Below, one piece after another: positions 36,165 through 50,443 of a stretch of 64,000 bases of DNA. A program made the position numbers and the translations under genes. The stretch's first letter is position 1, and each line of letters starts with the position of its first letter. Source of the DNA: Lepiota brunneoincarnata. Lineage: Eukaryota; Basidiomycota; Agaricomycetes; Agaricales; Agaricaceae. Under the pieces are notes generated by a model. That model was not told the origin of the DNA, searched no databases, and saw only the letters and a program-made list of their open reading frames with translations. Location of the stretch: positions 2,418,001 through 2,482,000 of the forward strand of contig JAEBUN010000004.1 in the NCBI GenBank assembly GCA_023014365.1, in the 5' to 3' direction.

Positions 36165-37513
36165 ATGCTCAAGTCCCTTACTAGTCTCTCCATCTTCGCA
36201 CTTGCACAGTGTGCAGCTGCACACGGCAATCATGAAAAATCTGGCCCAGCACCGGGAGAATCAATGCAGCAGTACGCGCAAAGACACGTCAGCCTAAATT
36301 TACTTCGTTGTTCCAGAGTTAATGAAGCGTTGACTTGGTGTCCGACAGATGGCCTCGGAACACCATATGTATGTTCCAATGTAACACGTTTTAGTTAGGA
36401 CTGTGTTAATGTGCCGTCTCCAGCGATTCATTCGACACTGCGAGTTTCTTCCAGTTGCATGACTTGAACCAGTTAGTACTTGGGTTCCCCCGAGAGTTTA
36501 CATACTCAGAACCATTCGAAACAGGGACGGACACTGGGATAGAGCCGAGATTGAGGCAGTTTATGGTGTTCACCACGTCTACTCGCAGATAAAGTCCAAG
36601 GTATATCGAGTTGTCAAGTCCACAGGTGTCCCCTAATTCTCGTGGATAGGATGACGAAGAACACCAGAAAAAGGCAGACCAAATTGTTAACTCTGTGCTA
36701 CAACTCCTTGATCTGGATCATAATGGTATGGTAGAAGTTGCTGAGCTGGAGAGGGTTGGGTGGGCTGCATTGCCTAGCTTTGAGAACTTGGGTGCAGAGG
36801 GTCATCACTATGATGTTGAGAGTGGTACGTCCCCTATCGTTTGCTACTGTCTTTGCGACTTGGGTTTATGACACAATGTCTTTCAACAGAATTCTTCCTC
36901 CACCACGAAGGTATACTTATTCCTGAACATCACACACGAATTCCTAATCGTACTCCTTCCTCCCACTCACAGAACTATTTCACGCTACACCCGAAACCCA
37001 AACCGACGAATCCTACACACACCCAGAGGACATCGAGCATTTCGCCCAACATGAACGAATCGAACGCGCGGAAGCCGAGCGCGAAGCTAATACGCAGGTC
37101 TCTCAGTTGAAGAGGTTATCTCCATGCTCGCCGCCGAACCTCCCAAGAGCGCTAAGCCGCCCAGCCAAACCGGCTCTGGCACTGTACAACAACCAAGTGA
37201 CAATAACCCGCAGCAACCCATCCGTGCAAACTCGGATGGCGTCCAGCCGGGTGTCCCGCTACCACAACAAGGAGTGCCTACTCCTAAGAGTAAGCAGGAT
37301 TCTCATGTCAAGCATGACCAGGAGAAGCCTTCGCGTGAGGAATGGGGTACCGGAGAAAATGGATACAAGACACCGAAGGATCCCAGTGACAGAATGAGGA
37401 GGAACCTCCCGTACAAGGTGGAGTCACCATTTTAGGTTTCCCATGTCCTAACCTACGCACTAATACAGTCTCGGATGCAGTACAAGTTCCGCAGGAACTG
37501 GGGGGACTTTTGA
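36165..37513 (+). CDS. Nucleobindin/Ssp120-like secreted EF-hand protein
   Basis: A predicted lumenal calcium-binding protein of the secretory pathway, resembling yeast Ssp120 and animal nucleobindins. Eight exons give 317 residues. A signal peptide (MLKSLTSLSIFALAQCAAA) precedes two EF-hands: loop DLNQDGHWDRAE, assembled across an intron, and DLDHNGMVEVAE. A Glu/Arg-rich helix (FAQHERIERAEAEREA) follows, then a Pro/Gln-rich tail ending YKFRRNWGDF. Introns include 36288-36348, 36369-36423 and 36472-36524. One base seems to be missing at about 37086-37092, between REAN and the GLSVEEVISMLAAEPP segment. Restoring one base makes the exon total an exact multiple of three. Confidence 0.85.
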
Positions 37514-37713
37514 GAGCGTATATTTATCATCCACAAAGCACTCCTATTTATCCGTTATGACCCTTATCTATCTTTCTTGGGTTGACCCCCGAATATATTC
37601 TAAAGAAAATTGGTATGCCCGTGCACCAGGAGGAAAGGGGAGTCAATTATGCGGAACATTAGAAAGTATAGCTAACATGGCAATACATGAACGGGACGCG
37701 ATGAATATATTGG

Positions 37714-40700
37714 TTACCGACCATCAAACAGATCGTCCATGATGCCTTTCTCCACACTTTCCCAATCGATATTGCCTCCACTCGCATACATACTCTCGTA
37801 TGAAGATATGCTGACATTTGAGAAGAACGGAATGAGGTCACGTATACTGTCGATTTGTTTCATTCCACTCAGCAGAGGTCGTCGTAACGTTCGCTGCTCA
37901 TCGAATGGGATATTCTCACTAGGAATTGGTATCGATTTACGTGAGTCCTGGAGAACAATGAGCATCGACAAAGCTAGAATGTGTCCGCATACTCACCCCG
38001 ATTGGAAGGCTGCTGGTGACATCTGCAAGCTGATCCAACATGGCCTTGGGTGACCAATTATCAGGTCGGTAGATGGCGTCCACTGTATCAGTTATAAAGA
38101 TCCATTGGTGTCTTTTCATTGACATCAATACAGCGTTTGCTGCAGGCATAGCGCAGAACGTACATCTGGAACTCCTCAGTCTGCAGAATGACCAATAAGT
38201 CCAGGCATTTACATGCGGCGAGGACAGACTGTAAGTCCTCCGAGCCATCAGGGGGCAGGTTGGTCATGATCTGTTCGAATATGCGATACTACGCACTTCT
38301 GGGTAAATCGTTCGTCTCAGGAAACGAGGTAACCGAGTGGACATACCAATTCGGTCAGAAGGACAGGCCAGAAGCTCGTCAAGTTATGTTTCGACAGGCG
38401 ACAGAGAAGTACCCGGACGCAGAGAAATACCTCACTCTGGACGATGGGCGCAGTAACATTGCGAAGAATGTCTACTAGCTTCTCTTGGATAGTCGGTAAT
38501 TGAGTCAGGAAGTGATTCTTCTCTCCAGTGAACACAACAAAGGACAACCGTCGGACATTCAGTGAGCGAAGAAGCATTTCATATTCCCGACTCGTAAAGA
38601 TATTGGCTGATGGTGTTGTAGCGACCTTGGCTGCGTAAGATCCGTCCAATGAGTAACCTCCACCACTGATTTGGTTGCCACTTACACAGGAGCTCAGGGA
38701 AGGCAGTCTTGTCAGCGTCAAAAAGCGTCTTGATGATCGGCTTCCATCGCTCGGCTTCTTCAGGAAGAGAATTGAACAGACGGTTGTCATTGAAAAGCTC
38801 AATGACCGGTGTCTTCCACGCTTTCAAAGCGGCCTGAATACGAGCCATCTCCTTCAGTATCAAGATAATGACGCTATCCACATCCATTGGTCTGATCAAG
38901 CAGTCAGTCATCGTGTATTCTGTCGATCCATTGCCACCGGACCTTGTTTTCCCACGCATCGCAGGTGCAGCAATGTAGTAAACAATGTTGTTGCACATGC
39001 TTGCTACTTTGTCATTATCAACCAAGAATTTGCGGAGGTTGGGCAATGCAGATGTGGCGATGAACTGAATGATCTATGTAGGTTCATTAGGGACATGTTT
39101 AACTAGAACTAGAACACAGAACCAAACCCGCCTGAGAGACATGCTCCATTGAACTGATTTGCTTCGGTGTATCGGGGGCAGGTAGTGGAGTTGTGCTTTC
39201 ATCGAGCCCCTCATCCTTAGCTTCCTTCACCTCTATTTAGCCATGCATCAGTCTTTTTTCTTTTTCACTTCAATGTGAGTATTACGCGTGTTACCTCTAG
39301 GCGCTGGGGATTCACGGCCATTAGCGATCAGCGAATCTTTGGTCGAACGACGAATCCACGATCCATGATCCTGTGATCGTCCAACCAGAACAACGCAGGT
39401 GTCCAACAACTTGCCATACGCGTCCTATGGTCACACTCAGCAACCTTTGCTTGCAGTCATGGTGTTACGGCCATCTACCTGGAACTCTTTCCGTATCCGC
39501 CTGTCCTCCATCACCGCAGTTTGGGTGATCTTTTCCGCAAGAACGCATAGGCACCTTATGGGGTTCAGTATTGAGGATTTGAACGTCATGAAAACCCTAC
39601 TTGAGTGCAGGGAGGCTCTGAATCTTGAAATCCCTCGTACTGCTTGCGATTTCCTTGGCCAATTGGAGATATCGACCCCAGACTTGTATCGCTATTGGTC
39701 CTTCTAGTCGTCGTAGGTATTGCTCCAAGAACTTGAACAGAACGGCATCGATCCTGTCGGGGTTATGGTCGGTTGGTGCACTTGAGTCAGAAGCTTCCAC
39801 GGGACGTACAAGTTAGGGTTGATAGCTTGCTTCTTGCTTTTCTCCGAAACACCTGATATGCGACACCAGATACTCTCACATGTCATATGAACAGCGTTCT
39901 GTGCATTCGATACGAGAATATCAATGATCTCGAAGGCAGCATCCGCGGAGGAGCCCGTCTGGAGCTGGCGCATATTAGAACACTGAATGTGCTAAGAGCT
40001 GGCAGAGCTATACCGGTTTATCTCGATTCCAACATTCCACGATCGATTCGAAAACTTCCGCAGAATGCACACGGAACAAGTATTCCAGCGCACGTCGGCA
40101 CCGCAACCGAGTTCGGTTGTAAATCATCGACAATGACTCATCTCTCGCTGACTCTGCCTCTGGCTTCGTCCAAACGAGGACGGACCATATTGAGTACAGC
40201 ACTCGAATACCCTCATCCAGAGCACGATACGCAGGGGACCGTGCCTACGCGTGCACAAGGGCGTAAGCAAACTATCCAAGGGATCATATTCAGAAGCTTT
40301 ACCGTGAGCTGCTCCGTATTCGCTTGGTGCGAGCTTTCTGAGCTAAACACATTTGACACGTACCCAAGCAAACCCCCACTCTCCTGTGCTGGCTTCTCCG
40401 TGATCGAGTCATCGTCGTTTGAGTCTTCTTCCGTGTATGCGAGACTGAGCGAAACAAACCTCTCCAGCCCATTTATTAGCATGATCATGTCCACATCTGT
40501 CGCCGACGCATAGATATCCTTCACGTAATTATCCGGCTGCGATGCGGCAAGTTGGATCTCTCTTAGTGACGAATGCAGTTGCCGACAGAGACAGTCACTA
40601 AGGGGCGTGATAACGGGTTGTAACGCGGGTTGGAACTGTGGGATAGCCATCAGGATAAAATCCAGCCAATGTTGCAAGATCGGTCGATTGCTCCGCGTTG

Positions 40701-43700
40701 AAGTTCCATCGATGAGGGTTTGCACCAGAAGTGGATTGAGAGCGTAAGTTCGATAATTACTGACTGTCGATCTCTCCTGGTCATGAGCGCTCCCAATGGA
40801 ACTATCATCTTGCTTCTGTTTTCCGGAAGCCACCGTCTGGGCCTGTTCAGTGGTGGCCATAGATACGGAGATCAGCGAGTGTAGGAGATGTAAAAGCTTG
40901 TTCTGCAAATCAAGCCTCTTCGTGTGGATGCAGAAATAGAGCTTTCCGATGACGATGGCCTCCGTAGCCTCATTAGACGCTACTTCGATCTCTCCCCTTG
41001 AGATTATTAGCTGCAGGAGTTCCACTGCAAAAGATTGAAGGAGGCCGTTCAAAGGTAACATTGTGGGAGCCCATTGGCTTTTTGGCTCAGACTGTAAGAA
41101 TCTATGCGTCGAAGTCAATACTTGAGGTTGGGGACACAACCGTATGTATGCCCACCTCAACAGTATTTCGATCAGCACCTCCAAATAACTCTCTTCGTTA
41201 TCCGGCATATTGCCTTCCCAAGTCGATCAGCACTGTATCCCTCCTTCATATTGACCATGACTCACCGGTATCCACCCGATGAACCAACCCAGCGTGATAT
41301 GACCTTCGTATGTACGATGTCTTTACCGTCTTTACGAATCCCTGTCCCCCGAAGCGCACAACCGAAAGCAAGACTTCCAAAAGATGGATGATATACCTCT
41401 GGTCAACGGGCTTCTCGTATACGAATCCCTGTATCTCCTTTCCATGAACCTTGACTTGAGTTGGGGTTCTCAGAATCGCTGGGTCCAATAGCTCGTATAA
41501 GATGGGATCAAGGATCCTGTCCAAGGAGAATAGATTTAATCGTGGACATGGTAGAAGACGGAAATGTGAAGCCATACCTCAAATAAGACTTCAAGTTACA
41601 CCTCATCCAAGTCTCTCCGATCCTCCGCATACTAGGGTCATCACTCTTGAGGGCATCCAACACAATCATCATCGGGACCTTCAAACGAAACCCAGGCAAT
41701 AAATTGTCCTCTAAAAATGAGCACCCACTGAACAGTTGTTCAGGCAGCAACAAAAAATGCGCGCACCAGTCAGTCTCCACAGCACTCCGAAGGCTTCATA
41801 CACCTCACTAGTGTCCCTCGAATCGGACGCAGGTCATACTCTGCGCCAGGATACCTTCTACATACGGCTTCTTCGTCAATGACTCCAATGACCACATGAG
41901 GTTGACCGAGCGAACGTGATAGGCAGCAAACTCCGGACGAAGATATTTGAGCAACTTTTTCACCATTTTGTACAACACCTTCCGGTCATCAATGTGTAGT
42001 TTCGGCTCCAAAAAGGTTGACTTGTGGAGGGATACGCTAAGATTAATGATACGGTCCACAAGGATGAAAATGGCCGACTATGCAAAGGGTGAGAATAAGG
42101 TTCAAAGCCACGACGACATCGATAACCATACCTCATGATCCATGCTCTCCAGCAGCGCAGAAAGCCATGCCATAGGATCCCATGATATAGTCACAGGCGC
42201 TTTCAGTCTGTTGACCATATTGTTCAATAGTGAGAGAATCTGGCCAAACACTTCTCGCAGAATGGCAACATCTTTCACCGCAGAAAGCGACCGAGCGCAT
42301 TTTGCGGAACAAGATAGCAAATTTTCAAATACTGATGCAAGTGGGATCATGAAGTGACCGGTTGGTGGTGGCGATGGGAGCGCAGCAGGTATTCCATAAA
42401 ATGTGCACATAAAAGCGTACGGTCTTTGTGTTTCCCGGTCGTTATCGCTGTCCCGAGCGACTTCCGGTCGTTTCAACAGCGCAAGTCTGAGGTATATGGG
42501 AGTGTATTTCCTGAAGCAGCAGCATCACATGTTGGTAGGTGCGAGTGAAAATTCTTCTAGAGTCCGCCTCAGTTTGGAGCTGAAAAGCTGTGAACCAGGG
42601 TTTCTCAGGAGTTCAAGGAGTACGCTTACATCAATAGCATCCACAATACCTGCCAGGATGACTGGAAAATGAAGTGTCCGCATTTCCTCTTCTTGGGGAA
42701 AGGATCGGAGAATGAATCGAACGAGTTCAATGGCCTGCAGCAACCCCATCGTTTTTAACATGCACCGAGAATCATGATTTTATGACTTACCACAAAGGCA
42801 TACCCGTCACCTGACAATTCCTCGAGCAAGGCGGTCAACAAATGCTTCCACACCACCTGTGGCTCCACGGCTTCATACAACGTACTGGCCGTCATAGATA
42901 TCTGCCACACTTGGTTTAGTGGGGGAAAGTTTAGGGACCTCATTGGTCTCACATCATCGCTACCACCTGTCGAATTCTCCGACAAATTCTTGACAGCCTT
43001 AAATGCATCGTAGACCAACACCTCCGTCAATGGCGCACCAATTTCCCACTTGTCCAATAGTGAAATGAATATCTTGAACGGCCGCGACTCTGAGTACTCT
43101 CCCGATGGCGAAATCATCTCGGACTTAAAAGTTAGAATGTCACTACTCGGTAGGCCCCTCCTAATCAACGAGCCGACTCACTTTCAGAGTGCTGCTCAAC
43201 AACTCTAGCGCATTTTGCCTCAAGAATGCGACTTGATTCTCACTCTTCTCATCCGGGCCTAGCAACCAGGTGTATAACCTCCTGTTCAATGACAAGTCCC
43301 TCCGAAGAACGACCCCGGTCGCAGCCCTCATGAGGATTGCTCGGTCCTCTGCTTGTGCTTTACGCGCCGCGAACCCGTCAACACGTATCGATTGTAGCAG
43401 AATATCCAAAGCACTTCGCCGCACGAGCAAATTTTCATCTTCAAGGGCCGCCGCGAACGCTCTGATCATGAGACCTATGTCGCGACCCACTATTGGTGTG
43501 ATATCTGGGAAGGTTATAGTGTGAGAGTGGTGTCGTTAGTACATTGAGTACATGCTACATACCTTCGTCAGCAGTTGTACGAGGTAATCGTCGTGAGAGG
43601 AAGTTGAGTGAGGTCCCTCGCGCGGAGGGTGTTGTCAGCATAACAAGCCAGATATTCTGGAAAAAGAATGAAGGGGATACTGTCCCGGATAGCTTGTCCA

Positions 43701-44607
43701 GCAGTCCAAGAACCTACATCTTACTGAGCACGATAGTCTGACCAGGGAATGCGTTCAATTACGCACCTTCTCGAAATACTCGCCTGTCTCTTCTTCCAAG
43801 CCCGGAAGCAACGCCAAAATGAATGATTTCATTATGGGGCGTAGGTCGCTTTGTAATGGAAGGTAATGCGTATCATAGATGCTGAGAAGTGTTGGCTGCA
43901 ATAGTCATCGCCGAGTGTCAGATAACATCATTATTCTGCTCCCAATTCGGGCCGGTAAAGCACACCTTGACGGAGGTCGCAGCGTACTCGAAGAAGGGGA
44001 ATAATCCAGAAGACCATAGCGCGAGATCCTGCTTCAAGCCTTCAGACTGGTAGGTAACATGGGTGAGCTCAACACCGAAAGACACCGGCTCATGATCACG
44101 CACCCCACCGACAGCCAAAATATGGGAATATACATCTAATGCGCGTTGATGCACACCAGTTGGAAGCGCAGGATTCAAGCACTGGGACAGCCGCTTCGCC
44201 ACTATCAGTTTCCTCGGTATTTCTTTGAACTGCATATATGTCTGGAAAGTCTATAATACTCCTGTCAATAACGTGTGCATACCCCAACAAAAGAAAAAAG
44301 TGCATACCTTTAGTAGTTGTTTCAAGAATGCAATACAGTCCGCCCACTCGTGCACGTTGTCAAATGCATTGAGACATTTCTCAACTTGCTGGATATATTT
44401 CTTGTACTTTGGATCTGAAGCGTATGTATTCTGAATTATCGCAGCTGATCACCCGAAGCAACCATACCCAAGAACACTCGAAATTAGCGACTCATTTTTC
44501 AAGGAGCAGAATAGAACATAATGAGACTAACCACGCTCACCAATCCTGCCCGTCATTAAACCCCTCTTCATGTTTGGCCTGTCTACCGCTCCATGAGTTG
44601 AAGACAT
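37714..44607 (-). CDS. DOP1: Dopey (DOP1) family protein
   Basis: A very large peripheral membrane protein of endosome-Golgi traffic, partner of Mon2 and Neo1 in yeast. The conserved N-terminal domain begins SDPKYKKYIQQVEKCLNAFDNVHEWADCIAFLKQLLK and continues IPRKLIVAKRLSQCLNPALPTGVHQRALDVY. The first exons are 44541-44607, 44308-44444, 43966-44250, 43767-43895, 43563-43713 and 43182-43504. The middle contains EAFGVLWRLT, LLPGFRLKVPMMIVLDALKS and ILDPILYELLDPAI. The C-terminal region has SLNVRRLSFVVFTGEKNHFL and DLIPFFSN motifs. Later exon limits are only partly resolved. An in-frame TGA near 42525 is probably removed by a 42-nt intron, and one base is surplus at about 41806-41816. Confidence 0.88.
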
Positions 44608-44896
44608 CCCAGGATTGCGTTAAGATTGGTCACAAAGACGACGATCAACACGCCTGACTACGTGTTAGGAGGGGAAACGAAGGATGGGAGGGATGCAATG
44701 AGTGGATGTATGTATTGGATGTAGCCGAAGTCTACATTTAGGACAAAATGTCACACGTCGTTGTGACGTTAGCGGCAAAGAATTACTGCGCATAACCAAG
44801 CTGTAACTTATTAGATTATAAAAAAACTAACAGGGGAATAAACCAAGGTAAGAACAAAAAACGCAGGGCTACAATACAGAAGTAGATATAGGGAGC

Positions 44897-46358
44897 TCAG
44901 GGCTCGGAAGGCGGGACAGGGATGGGATCAGTATCCATAGGAGTATCAGATTGGGCCTCCTCATACGGTAGCTGTTGAATTCGCATCTTGGTCGGTGCAC
45001 GCACCATACTGCTGACCGGCATAGGGGCAGACTCGGGGATGGCCGAACCGTCGCGTGAAGGCGCAGCAGATGCTGTTAGAGATGAGGCTCTTTTCCCCTT
45101 TTTGCCAGTGACCCGACCTAGTGGTGGGGCGGATATTGAGGTAGAGGAAAGCTTAGGTATGGTTAGTGACCCGTTCCCTAGCTCCTTTGCTGCCACTGCC
45201 TGAGCATATTCTGAGTCTTTGTCCCCTACCCACGACCGAGCGAACCACCGACCACCACCAATTCCTCGAATCTCTCGGTTGGCCGTACGCCAGTGTCTGA
45301 CCCTTTTCCCGCTCTTATCCAGCGGAATCGGTGGAGCAAAGCCGGTAGGTACTTTGGGTGGTGGTTGCACAGGGAAAGGTTTGCTGGGGAGAGGATAGAT
45401 TGGCAAGGGGATATTTTCGAGATTAGTCTCTTCTACGAGAGGTGCCGCAGGTGGTGCAGGGGAAGAAGCAAGGGGCAGTTGCTCTGGTTCGGGCGAACCT
45501 GGTTCGCCGCCTTCAAGTTGGACAGTAACAGGGGAGGAGGCGGCAGTTCCAGTGATACCTAAAACCAAACCTGTAAGTCGATAGGGAGAGTAGGATAGGA
45601 TGATCACTGACCCCCTTCACTCATAACACTAACATCGTCCGCAATAACAGCAGACAAAGCGGGGATGACCATCTTGAGTCTGCCAAATAAGCTCAGTTCG
45701 AGTGAACAGGTGGGAAACACGGTGGACGCGAACGCACTTCGATGGCTTTGCTTTCGCCGCTTTCGGTGTAGAGGCAGGCTTTCTAGGAGTACTACTCTTC
45801 TTTTTACTTACGCTTGGAGGATTTGGAGTAGAGCTTGGGTCCTGCGGTTCGCTATCTACAACGCTGATGGACGGTGTAACCGCTCCCCCTCCTGCATCTT
45901 CATGAGATTCTGAGGGCGTAGCCTCGAGTCCTGGAGCAGTTGGTGCGAGACTGGGTGTACCCGCCGAATGGGAGAGTTTCTCCTTCTTGCGTTTCTTTCC
46001 CTCCTCCTCCGTACCCGCTTCCTTGCGCGACTTGCGCTTTGCGGGTGTCTTCTTTTTCTGCCCAGCCTCGGGCGTTTTGGTCAATACCGAAGCAGGGGTG
46101 GGTGTGGGATTGGTGAGGTCGTCGTCGTCGTCGTCAATAAGCTTGGTCCTCTTCCTCCTCTCCTTCCTCCGCAAGCTCATCCTCGGACGCGGACTTGCCC
46201 TTGACAGCTGGCCGAAGCCATGTAGGAAAATCCCCAGCTTTTGGCTTTGCAATCTTGCCCTTGCGGTTGGCCACCTTGCGCGCCGAGGCTGGCGGGGGAG
46301 TTTTCTCCTCGGGGAGGGTGGATATGAGGGGTGCGTCCATATCGACGTCGTCGTCCAT
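44897..46358 (-). CDS. Lys/Pro/Ser-rich protein, probably nuclear; conserved GGGRWFARSWVG core
   Basis: I do not recognise this protein with confidence. Three exons (45738-46358, 45612-45679, 44897-45570) give 453 residues. The N-terminal third is acidic then strongly basic (runs of Asp; KKKTPAKRKSRKEAG; GKKRKKEK), with several nuclear-localisation-like clusters and Pro/Thr-rich spacers. The middle exon carries LKMVIPALSAVIADDVSVMSEGG. The best-ordered part is KRVRHWRTANREIRGIGGGRWFARSWVGDKDSEYA. It could be a chromatin-complex accessory subunit, but this is inference from composition only. One base is surplus at about 46148-46156, where the acidic run meets LIDDDDDDL. The 625-bp upstream region is shared with the ATP synthase e gene. 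Confidence 0.65.
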
Positions 46359-46983
46359 TTTGTTGCTGTGTGAGGGGATTTCTGATTGATGGGAAGGAGG
46401 CAGTGGGATGGTAGGTGACCCAAGGCGAAGCGCGAAACGTGGACATCCGGTGTTTGCCAGCGCTCCGACCCAACTGTGAAGGGTCCCGCAGATTTGTGAA
46501 TCCGTAGCTGTCTTATTAGAAGGTCAACTCCAAAGGCGTCAGCTAACTTTTGCTGACTGCTGACATGGAACGTATCCTCATATAGAAAGTAGAAACATAG
46601 GGGTAGACACCACGAAAGACTGACGGTATACACTCAAGAACACATATCCTTGCATTGCTGGAGCTTCACCAGCAGCCCCTCACATTTTTCAAAGAATGCC
46701 AGCTTTACCTCCGAAATACTAGTTTAGGACATTCCAAGTCCATCAATTTGCAAATTATTTCAATCGAGGAAGGATGGCCGAGTCCTCTGCTGACATAATC
46801 ACTTACCGAAATTCTCCGTGTCGCGCTCCTCCGTCATTACACTCTCCCCAAAAATCCAGGTTAGTACCCCTCGTCGTCGTCCCAGATTTGCTACCAATGA
46901 CCTATGCGGCTTGCCAGTGCTGGGGCTTCTATATCTACCCCCAGAAAATCGTGTCATTGGGTCAAACCTAAAGACACCTAACC
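46359..46983. promoter_or_regulatory. Divergent region between the Lys-rich protein gene and ATP synthase e
   Basis: 625 bp between divergent starts. Several short open frames lie within it (for example at 46774-46971) but show no homology I recognise and no splice link to the downstream gene. It presumably holds both promoters. Confidence 0.35.
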
Positions 46984-47440
46984 ATGGTCTCGTCAACAGT
47001 CAACGTATGTCTCCGCATCCGCGTTTCCAACAACCTACTGACTCGTTTTCCTCTCTCCTGATATTTCCACCTGGAATCTGCATGCTATAGGTTGTCCGGT
47101 ACACGGCTCTTTTCTCGGGCGTTGTTTACGGCTGGTACCACCGCCGAACGTTACAGGCCAACCATGAGAAACACCAGATCGAACATGCCATTCCACACCA
47201 GGGAGCGACTAATTTTTGAGGCAAAGGAGGCATGGAAAAAGAAGCAGGAGGCAGCTAAGGATACCACAAGTCAGTCCCCACTCCAAACCAACATCTCATA
47301 TATATATACCCCTCCCCCGCTCCTCAAATATTTACAGGAACCCGTACACTAACATATACATTTCTGCAGTTGTTACCGATCCAGAGGATCTTAGATTCGA
47401 CTTAGAGAAGCTGATAGCGACATGGGAGAAATCAACATAA
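46984..47440 (+). CDS. TIM11: Mitochondrial F1Fo ATP synthase subunit e
   Basis: A small inner-membrane subunit needed for ATP synthase dimers and cristae shape. Three exons (46984-47004, 47091-47269, 47370-47440) give 89 residues. The sequence starts MVSSTVNVVRYTALFSGVVYGWYHRRTLQ, containing the membrane helix with the GxxxG-type spacing, then a basic amphipathic helix (IEHAIHTRERLIFEAKEAWKKKQEAAK). It ends in LRFDLEKLIATWEK. One surplus C at 47193-47194 breaks the frame inside HAI-HTRERL; removal gives an uninterrupted family match. The first exon encodes only seven residues. Confidence 0.9.
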
Positions 47441-47753
47441 ACTTCCTGGAGACGAGACGTACTCTCGTTTTCGCCTTCTGCCAATAGACTTGTTTGAGCT
47501 CGTAAAGTGCAGTGGTCCTCCAGACATTGGGTCTTTTCTTTATTATCTCTCACCACGAGAATTCGTCTAATGGCATACATCTTTCCATGCACACCATAAT
47601 GAATATGATGTACATACTCAACCTCAGAAGAAGTGTTGTTAAACCGTGGGAAATACGCGTCGCGTCGCATTTCATGATCACATTGCATCCGCACATTTCG
47701 AGCACAATTGACGCTTACTTGCTACTTACTGCTTGATTCAACGATAATCAAGA
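47441..47753. other. Intergenic between ATP synthase e and the RBBP4-like gene
   Basis: 313 bp holding the 3' flank of the ATP synthase subunit gene and the promoter of the WD40 gene. No gene-like open frame or element is seen. Confidence 0.4.
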
Positions 47754-49744
<1,991 letters not shown>

Positions 49745-49892
49745 GGCTACACGCAAGTTCAGATCTGGAATATAATGTATCCTTTGTGAATGTCTAACCC
49801 AAAAGAAGATAAATAACTAGATGCGAAGTGAATGCAGTGTACAGGGCAACAGAGGCCTACTGGCCAATTTTGATTCCTATTACCAGTGTGGC

Positions 49893-50198
49893 TCATAGGA
49901 ACATTAACCTGATGATCTCGAACACCACTGACGATGCGAAACTATGAGGATCGGCACAGGGTAGTATGAGTGAGACAGACATACCTCCCCCAATGACTAC
50001 GAAGCAAACGATACCGAGCGCCCATAGGCTAATAGGACTCCGCTTCGCGAGTTTCTCCTGCCGGGAGAGATGTGTTGGGTTCTTGCCCACACGAGCATCC
50101 CTTGCAAACTTTTCGTTCTTCTTGCGTAACTCGAATTCAGTAGGCTGAGCCAGAAATGGCGTCAACTTCGGAACACGCGTCCAATGAAAACGTACCAT
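49893..50198 (-). CDS. RAMP4/SERP1-like ribosome-associated ER membrane protein (Ysy6 family)
   Basis: A tail-anchored ER protein at the Sec61 translocon. Three exons give 65 residues, the family size. The first coding exon is only the ATG (50196-50198); intron 50145-50195 has a GTACGT donor and CTCAG acceptor. The mature sequence starts MPTEFELRKKNEKFARDARVGKNPT, then a basic Ser-rich patch, then the anchor SPISLWALGIVCFVVIGGVVFEIIRLMFL. Reading through intron 1 would add 17 unrelated residues, so the spliced form is preferred. It shares a 245-bp divergent region with the BMT5-like gene. Confidence 0.87.
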   Translation of the reverse strand: MVRFHWTRVPKLTPFLAQPTEFELRKKNEKFARDARVGKNPTHLSRQEKLAKRSPISLWALGIVCFVVIGGGMSVSLILPCADPHSFASSVVFEIIRLMFL

Positions 50199-50443
50199 TT
50201 CACGAGAGGTAAATAAATGAAAGAGTGGCTACTTGGGTGTGATTCTGGAGTAGTTGGTATATACAGGGAGTGGCTTTGACTTTAATTACATAGGACGTGG
50301 CACTTTCACATATATATCTCCATGGTCGCGTGGCACATGTCCTTGCTTGGTCCTGTGTTACGATGGCCTCCGAGACTAACAGAGGCAAAGATCTCAGGCT
50401 TCAGTCTCGCAGATCCGGCTTTAAATCTACTTGACTTTGAACA

